From positions 1-64,000 of the forward strand of contig JBHJOA010000006.1 of the NCBI GenBank assembly GCA_050330205.1: 64,000 nt of DNA, given 5' to 3'. The translations under genes and the position numbers were made by a program. Positions 33,852 through 45,221 of the stretch are shown here, piece after piece. Numbering within the stretch: the stretch's first letter is position 1; the number at the start of each line of letters is the position of its first letter. Under the pieces are notes generated by a model, which searched no databases, had not been told where the DNA came from, and saw nothing but the letters and a program-made list of their open reading frames with translations. This DNA comes from Pelagibius sp050330205. Its GTDB lineage: Bacteria > Pseudomonadota > Alphaproteobacteria > Kiloniellales > Kiloniellaceae.

Positions 33852-34721
33852 CTAGTCCGCCACCACCCGGCGGTAGAGGTGCCAGGTGGCGTGCCCCAGC
33901 ACCGGCAGCACGATGATCAGGCCGAGGAAGGCCGGGATCGAGCCGAGCAGCAGGCCGAAGGCGACGACCAGGCCCCAGAGCGCCATGGGGCCGGGATTGG
34001 CGGCGACGGCGCTGAGGGAGGTGGCGACGGCGACGCCGACTCCCACCGGCCGGTCGATCAGCATGGGGAAGGAGACCACGCTGATGGCCAGCACGATCAC
34101 CGCGAAGAGGAAACCGACCGCGAAGCCTACGGCGATCATCGTCCAGCCTTCGGTGGTGGTCAGCACGTCGGAGGCGAAGGCGGCGAGCGAAGCGGGCGGC
34201 TGCGGTCCCAGGGTCGCCATGTAGATCAGCTGCGCGGCCACCAGCCACAGCACGAACAGCGCGACCAGCGCAACGGACAGGACCAGGATCGGCCCGAAGG
34301 ACGGTGCCCGCACCATGTTGAAGGCGCTCACCCAGCTCGCTTCCAGGCCGCGCTCGCGGCGCCGGCTCATCTCGTAGAGGCCGATGGCGGCGATCGGGCC
34401 GACCAGTGCGAAGCCGGCGGCCAGCGGGAACAGCAGAGGCAGCATGCCCTGGTTGAAGGCGGCATGCATGAGCACGACGCTGACGATCGGATAGATGATG
34501 CAGATGAACATCACGTCGGTGCGATAGACGGCAAAGTCCTCGATGCCTTTGCGCAGCGCGGCTTGCAGGTCGGCCGGCCGGATCCTCCGGATGGCCGGCA
34601 GCGGCGAGGTTCGAACCTGCTGGTCGCCACGCAGCGTGGCGCCGCCGGCGGTCTCCATCGCCAGACCGGCCTCCCTCAATTTGTCCAGGCCCCACTCTAT
34701 GGGATTGCGGATGGTGTCCAT
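33852..34721 (-). CDS. DUF2189 membrane protein
   Basis: About 289 residues. A soluble N-terminus of about 60 residues ends in LQAALRKGIEDF, the entry motif of DUF2189, followed by six hydrophobic segments (VMFICIIYPIVSVVLM, LLFPLAAGFALVGPIAAIGLYE, FGPILVLSVALVALFVLW and others). The family is common in alphaproteobacteria and often sits near respiratory genes, but its role is not established. The ATG at 34721 has GAGGTCG upstream. It is divergent from bluB. Confidence 0.82.
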   Translation of the reverse strand: MDTIRNPIEWGLDKLREAGLAMETAGGATLRGDQQVRTSPLPAIRRIRPADLQAALRKGIEDFAVYRTDVMFICIIYPIVSVVLMHAAFNQGMLPLLFPLAAGFALVGPIAAIGLYEMSRRRERGLEASWVSAFNMVRAPSFGPILVLSVALVALFVLWLVAAQLIYMATLGPQPPASLAAFASDVLTTTEGWTMIAVGFAVGFLFAVIVLAISVVSFPMLIDRPVGVGVAVATSLSAVAANPGPMALWGLVVAFGLLLGSIPAFLGLIIVLPVLGHATWHLYRRVVAD

Positions 34722-34935
34722 GGTGCGACCTCGCGTGTCACCGGTTGGGGTGGCCACGGGGCCCATGCTGGCGGAGCGCCATCTCCGGTCGCCGGCTGCT
34801 TGGGCGCCGAGACCTCGTTATTTCGATTAGGATAAACCCTTCTGCCGCCTCGTGTCTCCTCACATTTGGTTGCTTTTGCAAAGCGGCTGTTCGCGGGCTT
34901 GCGGCCGGGCGGGCGTGGGGCCGATAGTGCCGCTC

Positions 34936-35607
34936 ATGGCATCCGATTCCACTGCTTCCAGTGACCACAGCGCCGCGCCGGCATTCGGCCCGGAATTCCA
35001 GTCCCAGCTCGAGGCCTTGCTGGCGTGGCGGCGTGACGTCCGCCGCTTTCGCCGAGATCCTCTGCCCGCCGGCCTGCTCGAGCGTCTGCTGGGGCTGGCC
35101 GAGCTGGCGCCGAGCGTCGGCCTCAGCCAGCCCTGGCGTTTCGTGCGTGTGGTCAGCCCCGATCTCCGCGCCGCCGTCCGCCGCAACTTCGAATGCGCCA
35201 ACGCCGAGGCGCTGGCCGACTACAGCGGCTCGCGGGCGGCGCTCTATGCCCGCCTGAAGCTCTCCGGCCTCGCCGAGGCGCCCGAACAGCTGGCCGTCTT
35301 CGCGGAGACCGATCCTGGACAGGGCGGTGGCCTCGGCCGCCGCACCATGCCGGAGACCCTGCAGTATTCCACGGTCTGCGCCGTGCACACCCTATGGCTG
35401 GCGGCGCGCGCCGCCGGCGTCGGCCTCGGCTGGGTCTCGATCCTCGATCCCGAGGCACTCGCCCGCAGTCTCGCGGTGCCGCCGAGCTGGCGCCTCGTCG
35501 CCTACCTCTGCCTCGGCTATCCGGAAGAGGCCCACGACGACCCGGAACTGTCGCGCCGCGGCTGGGAACACCGCCGCGCCGACGGCCCGGTGGTGATCAC
35601 CCGCTAA
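34936..35607 (+). CDS. bluB: 5,6-dimethylbenzimidazole synthase
   Basis: A 223-residue nitroreductase-fold flavoprotein that cleaves reduced FMN with oxygen to make the lower ligand of vitamin B12. BluB signatures are clear: LEALLAWRRDVRRFRRDPLP, LAPSVGLSQPWRFVRV, and the late YLCLGYPEE with a WExRR tail. Length is normal. The start at 34936 has only a weak ribosome site. No other cobalamin genes lie next to it here. It converges on a solute-binding protein gene. Confidence 0.88.
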   Translation: MASDSTASSDHSAAPAFGPEFQSQLEALLAWRRDVRRFRRDPLPAGLLERLLGLAELAPSVGLSQPWRFVRVVSPDLRAAVRRNFECANAEALADYSGSRAALYARLKLSGLAEAPEQLAVFAETDPGQGGGLGRRTMPETLQYSTVCAVHTLWLAARAAGVGLGWVSILDPEALARSLAVPPSWRLVAYLCLGYPEEAHDDPELSRRGWEHRRADGPVVITR

Positions 35608-35624
35608 AGCCCGCGCCGGCGCGG

Positions 35625-36470
35625 CTACTCCGGCAGTGCCTGGATCGTGAAGACGGCTTGCAGCAACTCGCTCATCTGGGCGCTGCCGAAGTTGGCCCGA
35701 TAGATTCTGGCGATTGCCTGCGACCGGTAGAGGCGGGCCAGGGTGCTGTCGACCAGCAGGCGGAAGTCGCTATCGCCAAGCTGCAGTGCCAGGGCATAGG
35801 GCTCATAGGAGAAGAAGCGGTCGGAGAGGATCAGGTTCTCCGGACGGGCCGCCTCGGCGCCCAGCATGGCCAGGATGGCGCGGTCGGCGAAGTAGGCCGC
35901 GAGTTCGCCGGCCTCAAGGGCGCGCAGGCCCTCGTCGTGGCTGCCCACCGCGACGACCTCGGCTTCGATACCCGCCTCCTGTAGGGCGCTCATCAGTCCG
36001 TCCTCGGTGGTGGTGCCGGCCCGAACGCCGACCTTCTGGCCCACGAGGTCAAGGAAATTCGCCGGGCCGTCGCGGCGATAGAGCACACTGGAGCCGGTCA
36101 CGAAGGTCAGCAGGCTGAAGTCGACCCTTTGGCGGCGTTCCAGGGTGACGCTGGAGGCGCCGCAGAGCAGGTCTATGGTGCCGTCCTCCACCGCCGCGAA
36201 GCGGTTCTCGGAGGTCACCAGAACGAACTCGACCCTGATGTCGTCGCGCCCGAGCCGGTTACGCACGGCACTGACGACAGCGTTGCAGATGGCCACGGTG
36301 TAGCCTGCGGGCAGGCCCGCGTCGTCGGCGTAGGAGAACGGTGCCGCATCCTGCCGGTATCCGAGCTTGATGGTGCCGCTGTCACGGATGCGATCGAGGG
36401 TCGCCGCCTGGGCTGCGCTCGCGACGACAGCGGTGGCGCAGAGCGCGGCGGCAATCAGGCGGAATCCCAT
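35625..36470 (-). CDS. Amino-acid ABC transporter-type periplasmic binding protein
   Basis: About 281 residues with a Sec signal peptide (ending AAQAAT). The mature part is a class II solute-binding protein of the polar amino-acid type: LDRIRDSGTIKLGYR, PFSYADDAGLPAGYTVAICNAV, and VDLLCGASSVTLER-like with the conserved Arg of the ligand pocket, then DRAILAML. No permease or ATPase gene is adjacent, so it is an orphan or partners with a transporter elsewhere. GGGGAGA precedes the ATG at 36470. Confidence 0.85.
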   Translation of the reverse strand: MGFRLIAAALCATAVVASAAQAATLDRIRDSGTIKLGYRQDAAPFSYADDAGLPAGYTVAICNAVVSAVRNRLGRDDIRVEFVLVTSENRFAAVEDGTIDLLCGASSVTLERRQRVDFSLLTFVTGSSVLYRRDGPANFLDLVGQKVGVRAGTTTEDGLMSALQEAGIEAEVVAVGSHDEGLRALEAGELAAYFADRAILAMLGAEAARPENLILSDRFFSYEPYALALQLGDSDFRLLVDSTLARLYRSQAIARIYRANFGSAQMSELLQAVFTIQALPE

Positions 36471-36668
36471 GCGGGCTCTCCCCTCAGGTCTGGCTTCTGG
36501 ATGAATCTGTCCGGTGGAAATGATCGGATCACAGCAAGTCCGCGCTGGCAACCGCGCTGACGTGACCTTTTGGCGCCGCGTGGAATAGCTGGCCGGTTGC
36601 AAAGTCCAACCTATGAACGCGCGGCTGTGCCGGCCCCTCCGGCCCGCCGCCGAAAGAAAGGTCCGACC

Positions 36669-37064
36669 ATGCTTAGCAAAATTCACCTCGCCCGCCGCTT
36701 GGCTGTGCTTCTCGCGCCTATGGCACTGGCCTTGGTGCCACTACAGGCCGTGGCGGGCCCGCCGGGCGAACGCCCGCAGCTGGCCCAGGCGGAGATCAGC
36801 GGTTTCAGCGAGGCGCAGTTGGAATCCTACGCCGCCGCCGTGCTGAGGGTGCAGGAAATCGATCGTGCCTGGCGGCCTCGCATCGATCAGGCGGAAAGTG
36901 AAGCAGAAGCCGAGGAACTGACCGTCCAGGCGACCGACGAGATGATCGGCGGCATCGAGGCCGAGGGGCTGTCGGTGGAGGAATACAACGCCATTACCCT
37001 TGCTGCCCAGAACAACGAACAGCTCTACGAGCACATTCTCGCCCTGCTGACCGAGGCGCAGTAA
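36669..37064 (+). CDS. DUF4168 exported protein
   Basis: About 131 residues. An N-terminal signal peptide (AVLLAPMALALVPLQAVAG) is followed by a helical region matching DUF4168: SEAQLESYAAAVLRVQEID, then a central helix and YNAITLAAQNNEQLYEHI at the end. The function is unknown. The family is periplasmic and often stress-related. The ATG at 36669 has GAAAGAAAGG upstream. It is divergent from the orphan binding protein. Confidence 0.78.
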   Translation: MLSKIHLARRLAVLLAPMALALVPLQAVAGPPGERPQLAQAEISGFSEAQLESYAAAVLRVQEIDRAWRPRIDQAESEAEAEELTVQATDEMIGGIEAEGLSVEEYNAITLAAQNNEQLYEHILALLTEAQ

Positions 37065-37097
37065 GTCCGGACGCGCAAGGCCGGAAAGGGTTCCAGG

Positions 37098-37358
37098 TCA
37101 GTGCTGGCGGGCGCGGACGATGATGCTTTCGATGGTTTCCTCGCCGAGGGCCCGGCAGGCCTCTAAGCGGTGCAGGCCGTTGACGAGTACGTAGCGGTTA
37201 TTGCCACGGCGCACCGAGATCGGCAGTTTCAGTCCTTCCTCCATGATGCTCTGGGCCAGTGTCTCGACCCGTGCGGGATCGAGCGTGTTCTTCCGTTTCA
37301 CCGGGACGTAGATCTCCGCGATCGGGATCTGCACGCTGTCCATCGTCCGCTCGGTCAC
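37098..37358 (-). CDS. Small ParB-like nuclease-fold protein
   Basis: About 86 residues, consisting of little more than a ParB N-terminal domain: IPIAEIYVPVKRKNTLD, VETLAQSIMEEGLKLPISVRR, then the GLHRLEACRALGEETI motif that in ParB binds nucleotide (GxxRxxA type). No DNA-binding helix-turn-helix follows, so it is not a chromosome-partition ParB. Similar free-standing domains act as CTPases or regulators. The GTG at 37358 with GGAGG five bases upstream is the best start. It lies 37 bases after glpK on the same strand and may be co-transcribed. Confidence 0.75.
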   Translation of the reverse strand: MTERTMDSVQIPIAEIYVPVKRKNTLDPARVETLAQSIMEEGLKLPISVRRGNNRYVLVNGLHRLEACRALGEETIESIIVRARQH

Positions 37359-37395
37359 CGCTTCCTCCCGCTTTGCACAATGCCCATTCAGCGCC

Positions 37396-38889
<1,494 letters not shown>

Positions 38890-39031
38890 GCCGGCTCCCC
38901 GAGTTTCTTCTTTGTTCTTGCAACTTCAGACGGCCGGAGCGACCGCCTGCCCCCTCGCGGCCGTGACGGCCGCCGGCTGAGGATGTCCGGGCGGGCGGCC
39001 AAGATCAACCCGCAGATCGCGGGCGGCGCAA

Positions 39032-39074
39032 TTGATTTGGGTCAAGGACCTCCCGGGCGGGTCGCGCCTACTTT
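39032..39074 (+). promoter_or_regulatory. FNR/FixK box with -10 element
   Basis: TTGAT-TTGG-GTCAA at 39032-39045 matches the FNR/FixK consensus TTGAT-N4-ATCAA at nine of ten fixed positions and has the TTGATnTnGGTCAA form frequent in alphaproteobacteria. A TACTTT hexamer at 39069-39074 places the start of transcription near 39080, so the box is centred close to -41.5, the classic activating position for FNR. Confidence 0.7.
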
Positions 39075-39079
39075 TATCC

Positions 39080-39244
39080 CGCAGTCGCAGCCCGGAGGTG
39101 GTCCCCACCGCAACACTTGACCTCAGGGCGACGGCTGTGGCCTGGCCCAGACAGGCCAATGCGGCCGGTCCGGTCTCACTCCCGGGCCGACCGCTCACTG
39201 CAAGCCCGCCCGGCGCCGCTCATCCCGGCGCCGGGCTTTTTCTT
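39080..39244 (+). ncRNA. Candidate oxygen-regulated small RNA
   Basis: A stretch of about 165 bases between an FNR-type promoter and an intrinsic terminator. Two hairpins are visible before the terminator: TGGCCTG/CAGGCCA at 39138-39158, and an 11-bp stem with one mismatch and one G-U at 39163-39192. No ribosome site followed by a sensible frame is present, and the long open frame that crosses it is the antisense shadow of the neighbouring LysR gene. The promoter, folded body and terminator together argue for a trans-acting small RNA induced at low oxygen, but no known RNA family is recognised. Confidence 0.6.
39208..39244 (+). terminator. Intrinsic terminator of the candidate small RNA
   Basis: A perfect 10-bp stem (GCCCGGCGCC with GGCGCCGGGC, loop of nine bases) is followed directly by TTTTTCTT. 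This is the clearest Rho-independent terminator in the window. It points rightward although no rightward protein gene lies upstream, which is the main argument for a small RNA. Confidence 0.8.
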
Positions 39245-39307
39245 CGCCAGGGCAGGTTCTTCGTCAGGGCAGGTTCTTCGTCAGGGCAGGTTTTTCGTCA
39301 GGTCGGG
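39240..39307. repeat. Four tandem 17-bp repeats
   Basis: Four head-to-tail copies of TTCTTCGTCAGGGCAGG lie at 39240-39256, 39257-39273, 39274-39290 and 39291-39307. The second and third are identical; the first has one change and the last is more divergent. The array starts inside the T-tract of the terminator and ends 33 bases before the LysR stop. Confidence 0.85.
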
Positions 39308-39340
39308 GGCCGAGGCGGCGCGGCGCCTTCACAGGCGGGA

Positions 39341-40270
39341 TTACTCGAAGGGCCTGACGCGCGGCGCCTTCAGGCGGCCGAGCCGGATCGCAGGCGCGGG
39401 GAAGTCGGCCGCCTCCTGCTTCAGCCAGGCGTGCAGCGCGCGGATTTCCGGCTCGGTCTCACGGCCGGCCGGGCAGACGAACCAGTGGGCGCAATCATAG
39501 GGCACCCGCGTCTCGAAGGGAGCCACGAGGCGGCCCGCCTCGAGGTCGTCGCGGGCCAATGCCGTGTGGCCGAGGATGACACCGCGGCCGTCGATGGCCG
39601 CCTGCATGGCCACGGAACTGTCGAGGAACTCGGCGCCCATGCGGACGTCGCGCTCGGACAGGCCGGCACGCTCCAGCCACTCGCTCCACTCGGTGCCGAA
39701 GTCGCGCAGCAGCACCTGCCCGGCGAGGTCGGCCGGCTGCTTCAGCGTGGCGGCGATCGCCGGGCTGCACATCGGCGTCAGTTCCTCGGTCAGCAGGATT
39801 TCGGCGAAGAGTCCGCGGTAGCCGCCAGGGCCGTGGCGGATGGCGCAGTCGACGCCGTCGCGCGCCAGGTCCACCACGTCGAAGCCGGTATGCAGGCGCA
39901 GCGAGATCTCCGGGTGCTGCTCGATGAAGCCACCGAGGCGCGGCATCAGCCACTTGTGCGCGAAGCTCGGCAGGCAGGACAGCGTCAGGCGCTGCCGCTG
40001 GTCGCGCCCGCGAATTTCGGCTGTCGCCTCGCCGACCAGGCGCAGGGCCTCGCGCACTGCCAGGGCGTAGCGCTCGCCGGCCGCGGTCAGCCGCAGTTCG
40101 CGGTTCTGGCGGCGGAACAGTTTCACCCCCAGGGAGTCCTCGAGCAGCTTCACCTGCTGGCTCACCGCGCCCTGGGTGACGCAGAGCTCGTCGGCCGCCC
40201 GGGTAAAGCTCAGGTGGCGGGCGGCGGCGTCGAAGACGCGCAGGCTCTTCAGTGGCGGCAGGCTCTGCAT
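39341..40270 (-). CDS. LysR-family regulator, GcvA type
   Basis: A 309-residue regulator with the GcvA-like N-terminus (LPPLKSLRVFDAAARHLSFTRAADELCVTQGAVSQQV) and a type-2 periplasmic-binding effector domain (WLMPRLGGFIEQHPEISLRL, VDCAIRHGPGGYRGL). GcvA-type proteins often control a divergent transporter or catabolic gene. Here the divergent gene is an EamA exporter, with an AT-rich 144-base promoter region between them, so that exporter is the likely target. The effector is unknown. Confidence 0.88.
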   Translation of the reverse strand: MQSLPPLKSLRVFDAAARHLSFTRAADELCVTQGAVSQQVKLLEDSLGVKLFRRQNRELRLTAAGERYALAVREALRLVGEATAEIRGRDQRQRLTLSCLPSFAHKWLMPRLGGFIEQHPEISLRLHTGFDVVDLARDGVDCAIRHGPGGYRGLFAEILLTEELTPMCSPAIAATLKQPADLAGQVLLRDFGTEWSEWLERAGLSERDVRMGAEFLDSSVAMQAAIDGRGVILGHTALARDDLEAGRLVAPFETRVPYDCAHWFVCPAGRETEPEIRALHAWLKQEAADFPAPAIRLGRLKAPRVRPFE

Positions 40271-41295
40271 GTGCCATCATTATATTATATTTTCTAATCT
40301 TTGAAGCCAGAAAACATGGTTTGTCGAGAGTATTGATCGCAGACTATGTGATGCTCCGCGCCGCCGGACCCCGACTTCCTCGGGCCCGCCGTCCTTCAGC
40401 AAGGAGCCGCCGCCATGGCGAATCTCTCCATCTTCTTCATGACCGTCCTGATCTGGGGCAGCACCTGGATCGCCATCAAGTACCAGGCCGGCCCGGTGGC
40501 GCCGGAAGCCTCTGTCGCCTACCGTTTCCTCGGCGCCGCGCTGCTGCTGTTCCTGTGGTGCGGCCTGCGCGGCCTGCGGCTGCGCTTCTCGCGCCGCGAC
40601 CATTTCTTCATGGCGCTGCAGGGGCTCTGCCTCTTCTGCCTGAACTACGTGCCGGTCTACTGGGCGAGCAAGTGGCTGACCAGCGGGCTGGTCGCCGTCG
40701 CCTTTTCCAGCGTCGTGGTGTTCAGCATTCTTCTGGGCGCCCTGGTCCACCGCAGGGCCATCGAGCCGCGCGTCGGCCTCGGGGCGCTGCTGGGCATCGG
40801 CGGATTGGCGCTGGTGTTCTGGCCGGAGCTGCGCGGCGTTACCCTCGCCGATCTGACGCTGCTCGCCATCGGCCTCACCCTGCTCGGCGCCTTCATGGGC
40901 TCCACCGGCACACTGGTCGGCAGCCGCAACAGCAAGGCCGGCCTCCCGGTCCTGCAGGTGAGCGCCTTCGGCATGCTCTACGGCGGCCTCGCCACCGCGG
41001 CCTACGTGACCTTCTCGCCGGCCGGCTGGGCCTGGGATCCGGCGCCGGCCTATGGCGCCGCGCTGGCCTATCTCATCCTCGTCGGTTCGGTGATCGGCTT
41101 CTGGGGCTTCCTCACGACCGTCGCCCGGCTCGGGCCGGAGCGCGCCTCCTACATCCCCGTCCTCTTCCCCGTCGTGGCGCTGGCGATCTCGACCCTGGCG
41201 GAAGGCTACGCCTGGCCGCCGGAAGCCGTCGCCGGGGTCGGCCTGGTGCTGGCCGGCAACTTCCTGGTGCTGGTGAAGCCGGCGGCGGCCGCTCC

Positions 41296-43071
<1,776 letters not shown>

Positions 43072-43240
43072 GTCGTCTCGCCTCCCGGGAGTTCGGCCCA
43101 ATGTGCTTCATCAGAAAATGAAGCAGTGCCCCGGCGATGGCAATGCATCGCTTGCCGGTGCCTCGGAGGTTTCCCCGCCGGCCGCGACCTTCTAGCATGG
43201 AGTTCGCAGCAGCAGCCAATGCCGGGAAGGACGCTTCGAC

Positions 43241-44416
43241 ATGGCACCACAGGTCGCACCGCCGCCGCGCGGCTTTCCCGAGGACGAGTTCGCCGCCCGC
43301 ACCGCAAAGGCGCAGGCGGCCATGGCCGCGGCCGGTATCGATGCTCTGCTGCTGACGACGGACGTCGAACTGCGCTACTTCTCCGGTTTCCTCACCCAGT
43401 TCTGGCAGAGCCCGACGCGGCCCTGGTACATGGTGGTCCCCGCCAAGGGCAAGCCAATGGCGGTGATCCCGACCATCGGCGTCGACTGCATGGCGCACAC
43501 CTGGATCGACGACATCCGCTCCTGGTCCTCGCCCCAGCCCGAGGACGACGGGCTGACCCTGCTGGCGGAGACCCTGCGCGAGTTCGCCGGGAGCGCCCCG
43601 CGCCTCGGCATCCTGAAGGGGCGGGAGACCTACCTGCGCATGCCCGTCGCCGACTTCGAGGGGTTGCAAGGCGCGCTGCCTGGCGCAACCTTCGTGGATT
43701 CCACCGCGATCTTCCGGTCCCTGCGCATGGTGAAGTCGCCGCGCGAGATCACCAAGATCGCCTATGTCTGCGACGCCGCCTCGGCCGCATTCGAGGCGGC
43801 GCCGCGCCTGTTCCACGCCGGCCAGAGCGACATCGAGGTGTTCCGCGCCTTCAAGGTCGAATGTCTGTCGCGCGGCGTCGACGACGTGCGCTATCTCGTC
43901 GGCGGAGCGGGCCAGGGCGGCTACGGCGACATCATCTCGCCGCCCCGGGGCCGCGAACTGCAGGACGGCGACGTGCTGATCCTCGACACCGGCTGCTATT
44001 TCGATGGCTACTACTGCGACTTCGACCGCAACTTCGCCGTCGGTCGCGCCGACGATGCCGCGCGCCGCGCCTACGAGGTCGCCTGGCGCGCCACCGAGGC
44101 GGCGCTTGCCGCTGTACGTCCAGGCGCCACCTGCGCCGATCTCTTCAATGCCATGCAGTCGGTGCTGGACGCCGGCGGCGCGCTGGGCAACGACGTCGGC
44201 CGGCTCGGCCACGGCCTTGGCATGCAGCTCACCGAATGGCCCTCGCACACTGACTGGGACCAGACGGTCCTGCAGGCGGGCATGGTGCTGACCCTGGAGC
44301 CCGGCATGACCTTCGCCGAGGGCAAGGTCATGGTGCACGAGGAGAACATCGTCGTGCGCGAGGACTGCGCGGAACTGCTGACCCGCCGCGCAGCGCCGGA
44401 ACTGCCGGCCATTTGA
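43241..44416 (+). CDS. M24-family metallopeptidase, possibly ectoine hydrolase-like (EutD/DoeA)
   Basis: A 391-residue pita-bread hydrolase. The five metal ligands are recognisable: two Asp in DTGCYFDGYYCDFDRNF, His in LGHGLGMQL, Glu in TLEPGMTF and Glu in VHEENIVV. The N-terminal creatinase-like domain starts with RTAKAQAAMAAAGIDALLL and RYFSGF. The family includes Xaa-Pro dipeptidases and ectoine hydrolase. The next gene is an Asp/Glu-racemase relative, an arrangement reminiscent of eutD and eutA in ectoine use, but the other eut/doe genes are absent, so the specific role is open. Confidence 0.8.
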   Translation: MAPQVAPPPRGFPEDEFAARTAKAQAAMAAAGIDALLLTTDVELRYFSGFLTQFWQSPTRPWYMVVPAKGKPMAVIPTIGVDCMAHTWIDDIRSWSSPQPEDDGLTLLAETLREFAGSAPRLGILKGRETYLRMPVADFEGLQGALPGATFVDSTAIFRSLRMVKSPREITKIAYVCDAASAAFEAAPRLFHAGQSDIEVFRAFKVECLSRGVDDVRYLVGGAGQGGYGDIISPPRGRELQDGDVLILDTGCYFDGYYCDFDRNFAVGRADDAARRAYEVAWRATEAALAAVRPGATCADLFNAMQSVLDAGGALGNDVGRLGHGLGMQLTEWPSHTDWDQTVLQAGMVLTLEPGMTFAEGKVMVHEENIVVREDCAELLTRRAAPELPAI

Positions 44417-44462
44417 CGGCGGACCTGCTGCAGGATTAAAAGGATTCGCCGAGGATAGCCCC

Positions 44463-45221
44463 ATGCGACTTGCCTTTTCGACGGAGACCAACCACCGCGC
44501 GGCGCTGACCGCGCGCCTCGGCGTCGTGCTGCTGCAGACCGATGCGGTCACCGAGCGGGAGTTCCCCCGGCTGCTCGACGCCGAAAACGTCCGCGTCCAC
44601 TACAGCCGGATCCCCAGTGCCCGCGAGGTGTCGCCCGAGGGGCTTGCCGCCATGGAAGCCGCGCTGCCCGCCGCGGTCGAGCTGTTGCCGCCATCGGTGG
44701 ACTTCGACGTCATTGCCTTTGCTTGCACTTCCGGAGCCACCATTATCGGCGAGGCGCGCGTTGCCGAGGCGATCCGCTCGGTGCGCCCCGGCGTTGCCGT
44801 CAGCAATCCCCTGACCGCCGCCAAGGCGGCCCTCGGCACCCTCGGCCTCGGGCGTATCGGCTTCGTCACGCCCTACGCCGCGGCGGTCTCCGCCGCCATG
44901 CGCGACCATCTCGCCGCTGCCGGATTCGAGACGGTTTCCTTCGGCTCCTTCGAGGTGACGGACGACGGCGTCGTTGCCGCCATGACGCCGGACAGCATTC
45001 TCACCGCGGCGATTCAGGTCGGCGCCACGAACGACTGCGACGGTGTCTTCATCGCCTGCACCAACCTGCGTGCCGCCGGCATCATCGAAGCCGCAGAAGC
45101 CGCCCTCGGCAAGCCGGTCATCTCCAGCAACCAGGCGCTCGCCTGGCACATGCTGCGGCTCGCCGGGGTCGATGAGCCGCGCCGCAACTGCGGCCAGTTG
45201 CTCACCCTGCCGTTGGGTTAG
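44463..45221 (+). CDS. Asp/Glu racemase superfamily protein (maleate isomerase / EutA-like)
   Basis: A 252-residue protein with the two active-site cysteines of the Asp/Glu racemase and maleate cis-trans isomerase group: Cys88 in AFACTSGATIIG and Cys199 in FIACTNLRAAGII. These enzymes racemise amino acids, isomerise maleate or decarboxylate arylmalonates. EutA of ectoine-utilisation clusters belongs here. It follows the M24 gene by 46 bases and probably shares its transcript. Its end overlaps the convergent LysR gene by four bases. Confidence 0.82.
   Translation: MRLAFSTETNHRAALTARLGVVLLQTDAVTEREFPRLLDAENVRVHYSRIPSAREVSPEGLAAMEAALPAAVELLPPSVDFDVIAFACTSGATIIGEARVAEAIRSVRPGVAVSNPLTAAKAALGTLGLGRIGFVTPYAAAVSAAMRDHLAAAGFETVSFGSFEVTDDGVVAAMTPDSILTAAIQVGATNDCDGVFIACTNLRAAGIIEAAEAALGKPVISSNQALAWHMLRLAGVDEPRRNCGQLLTLPLG

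Noticed and set aside
39032..40297. 421-codon rightward frame crossing the FNR box, repeats and LysR gene
   Set aside because: Its 3' two thirds are antisense to the clear LysR gene and its start lies in the FNR box. The region is better explained by a small RNA plus repeats.
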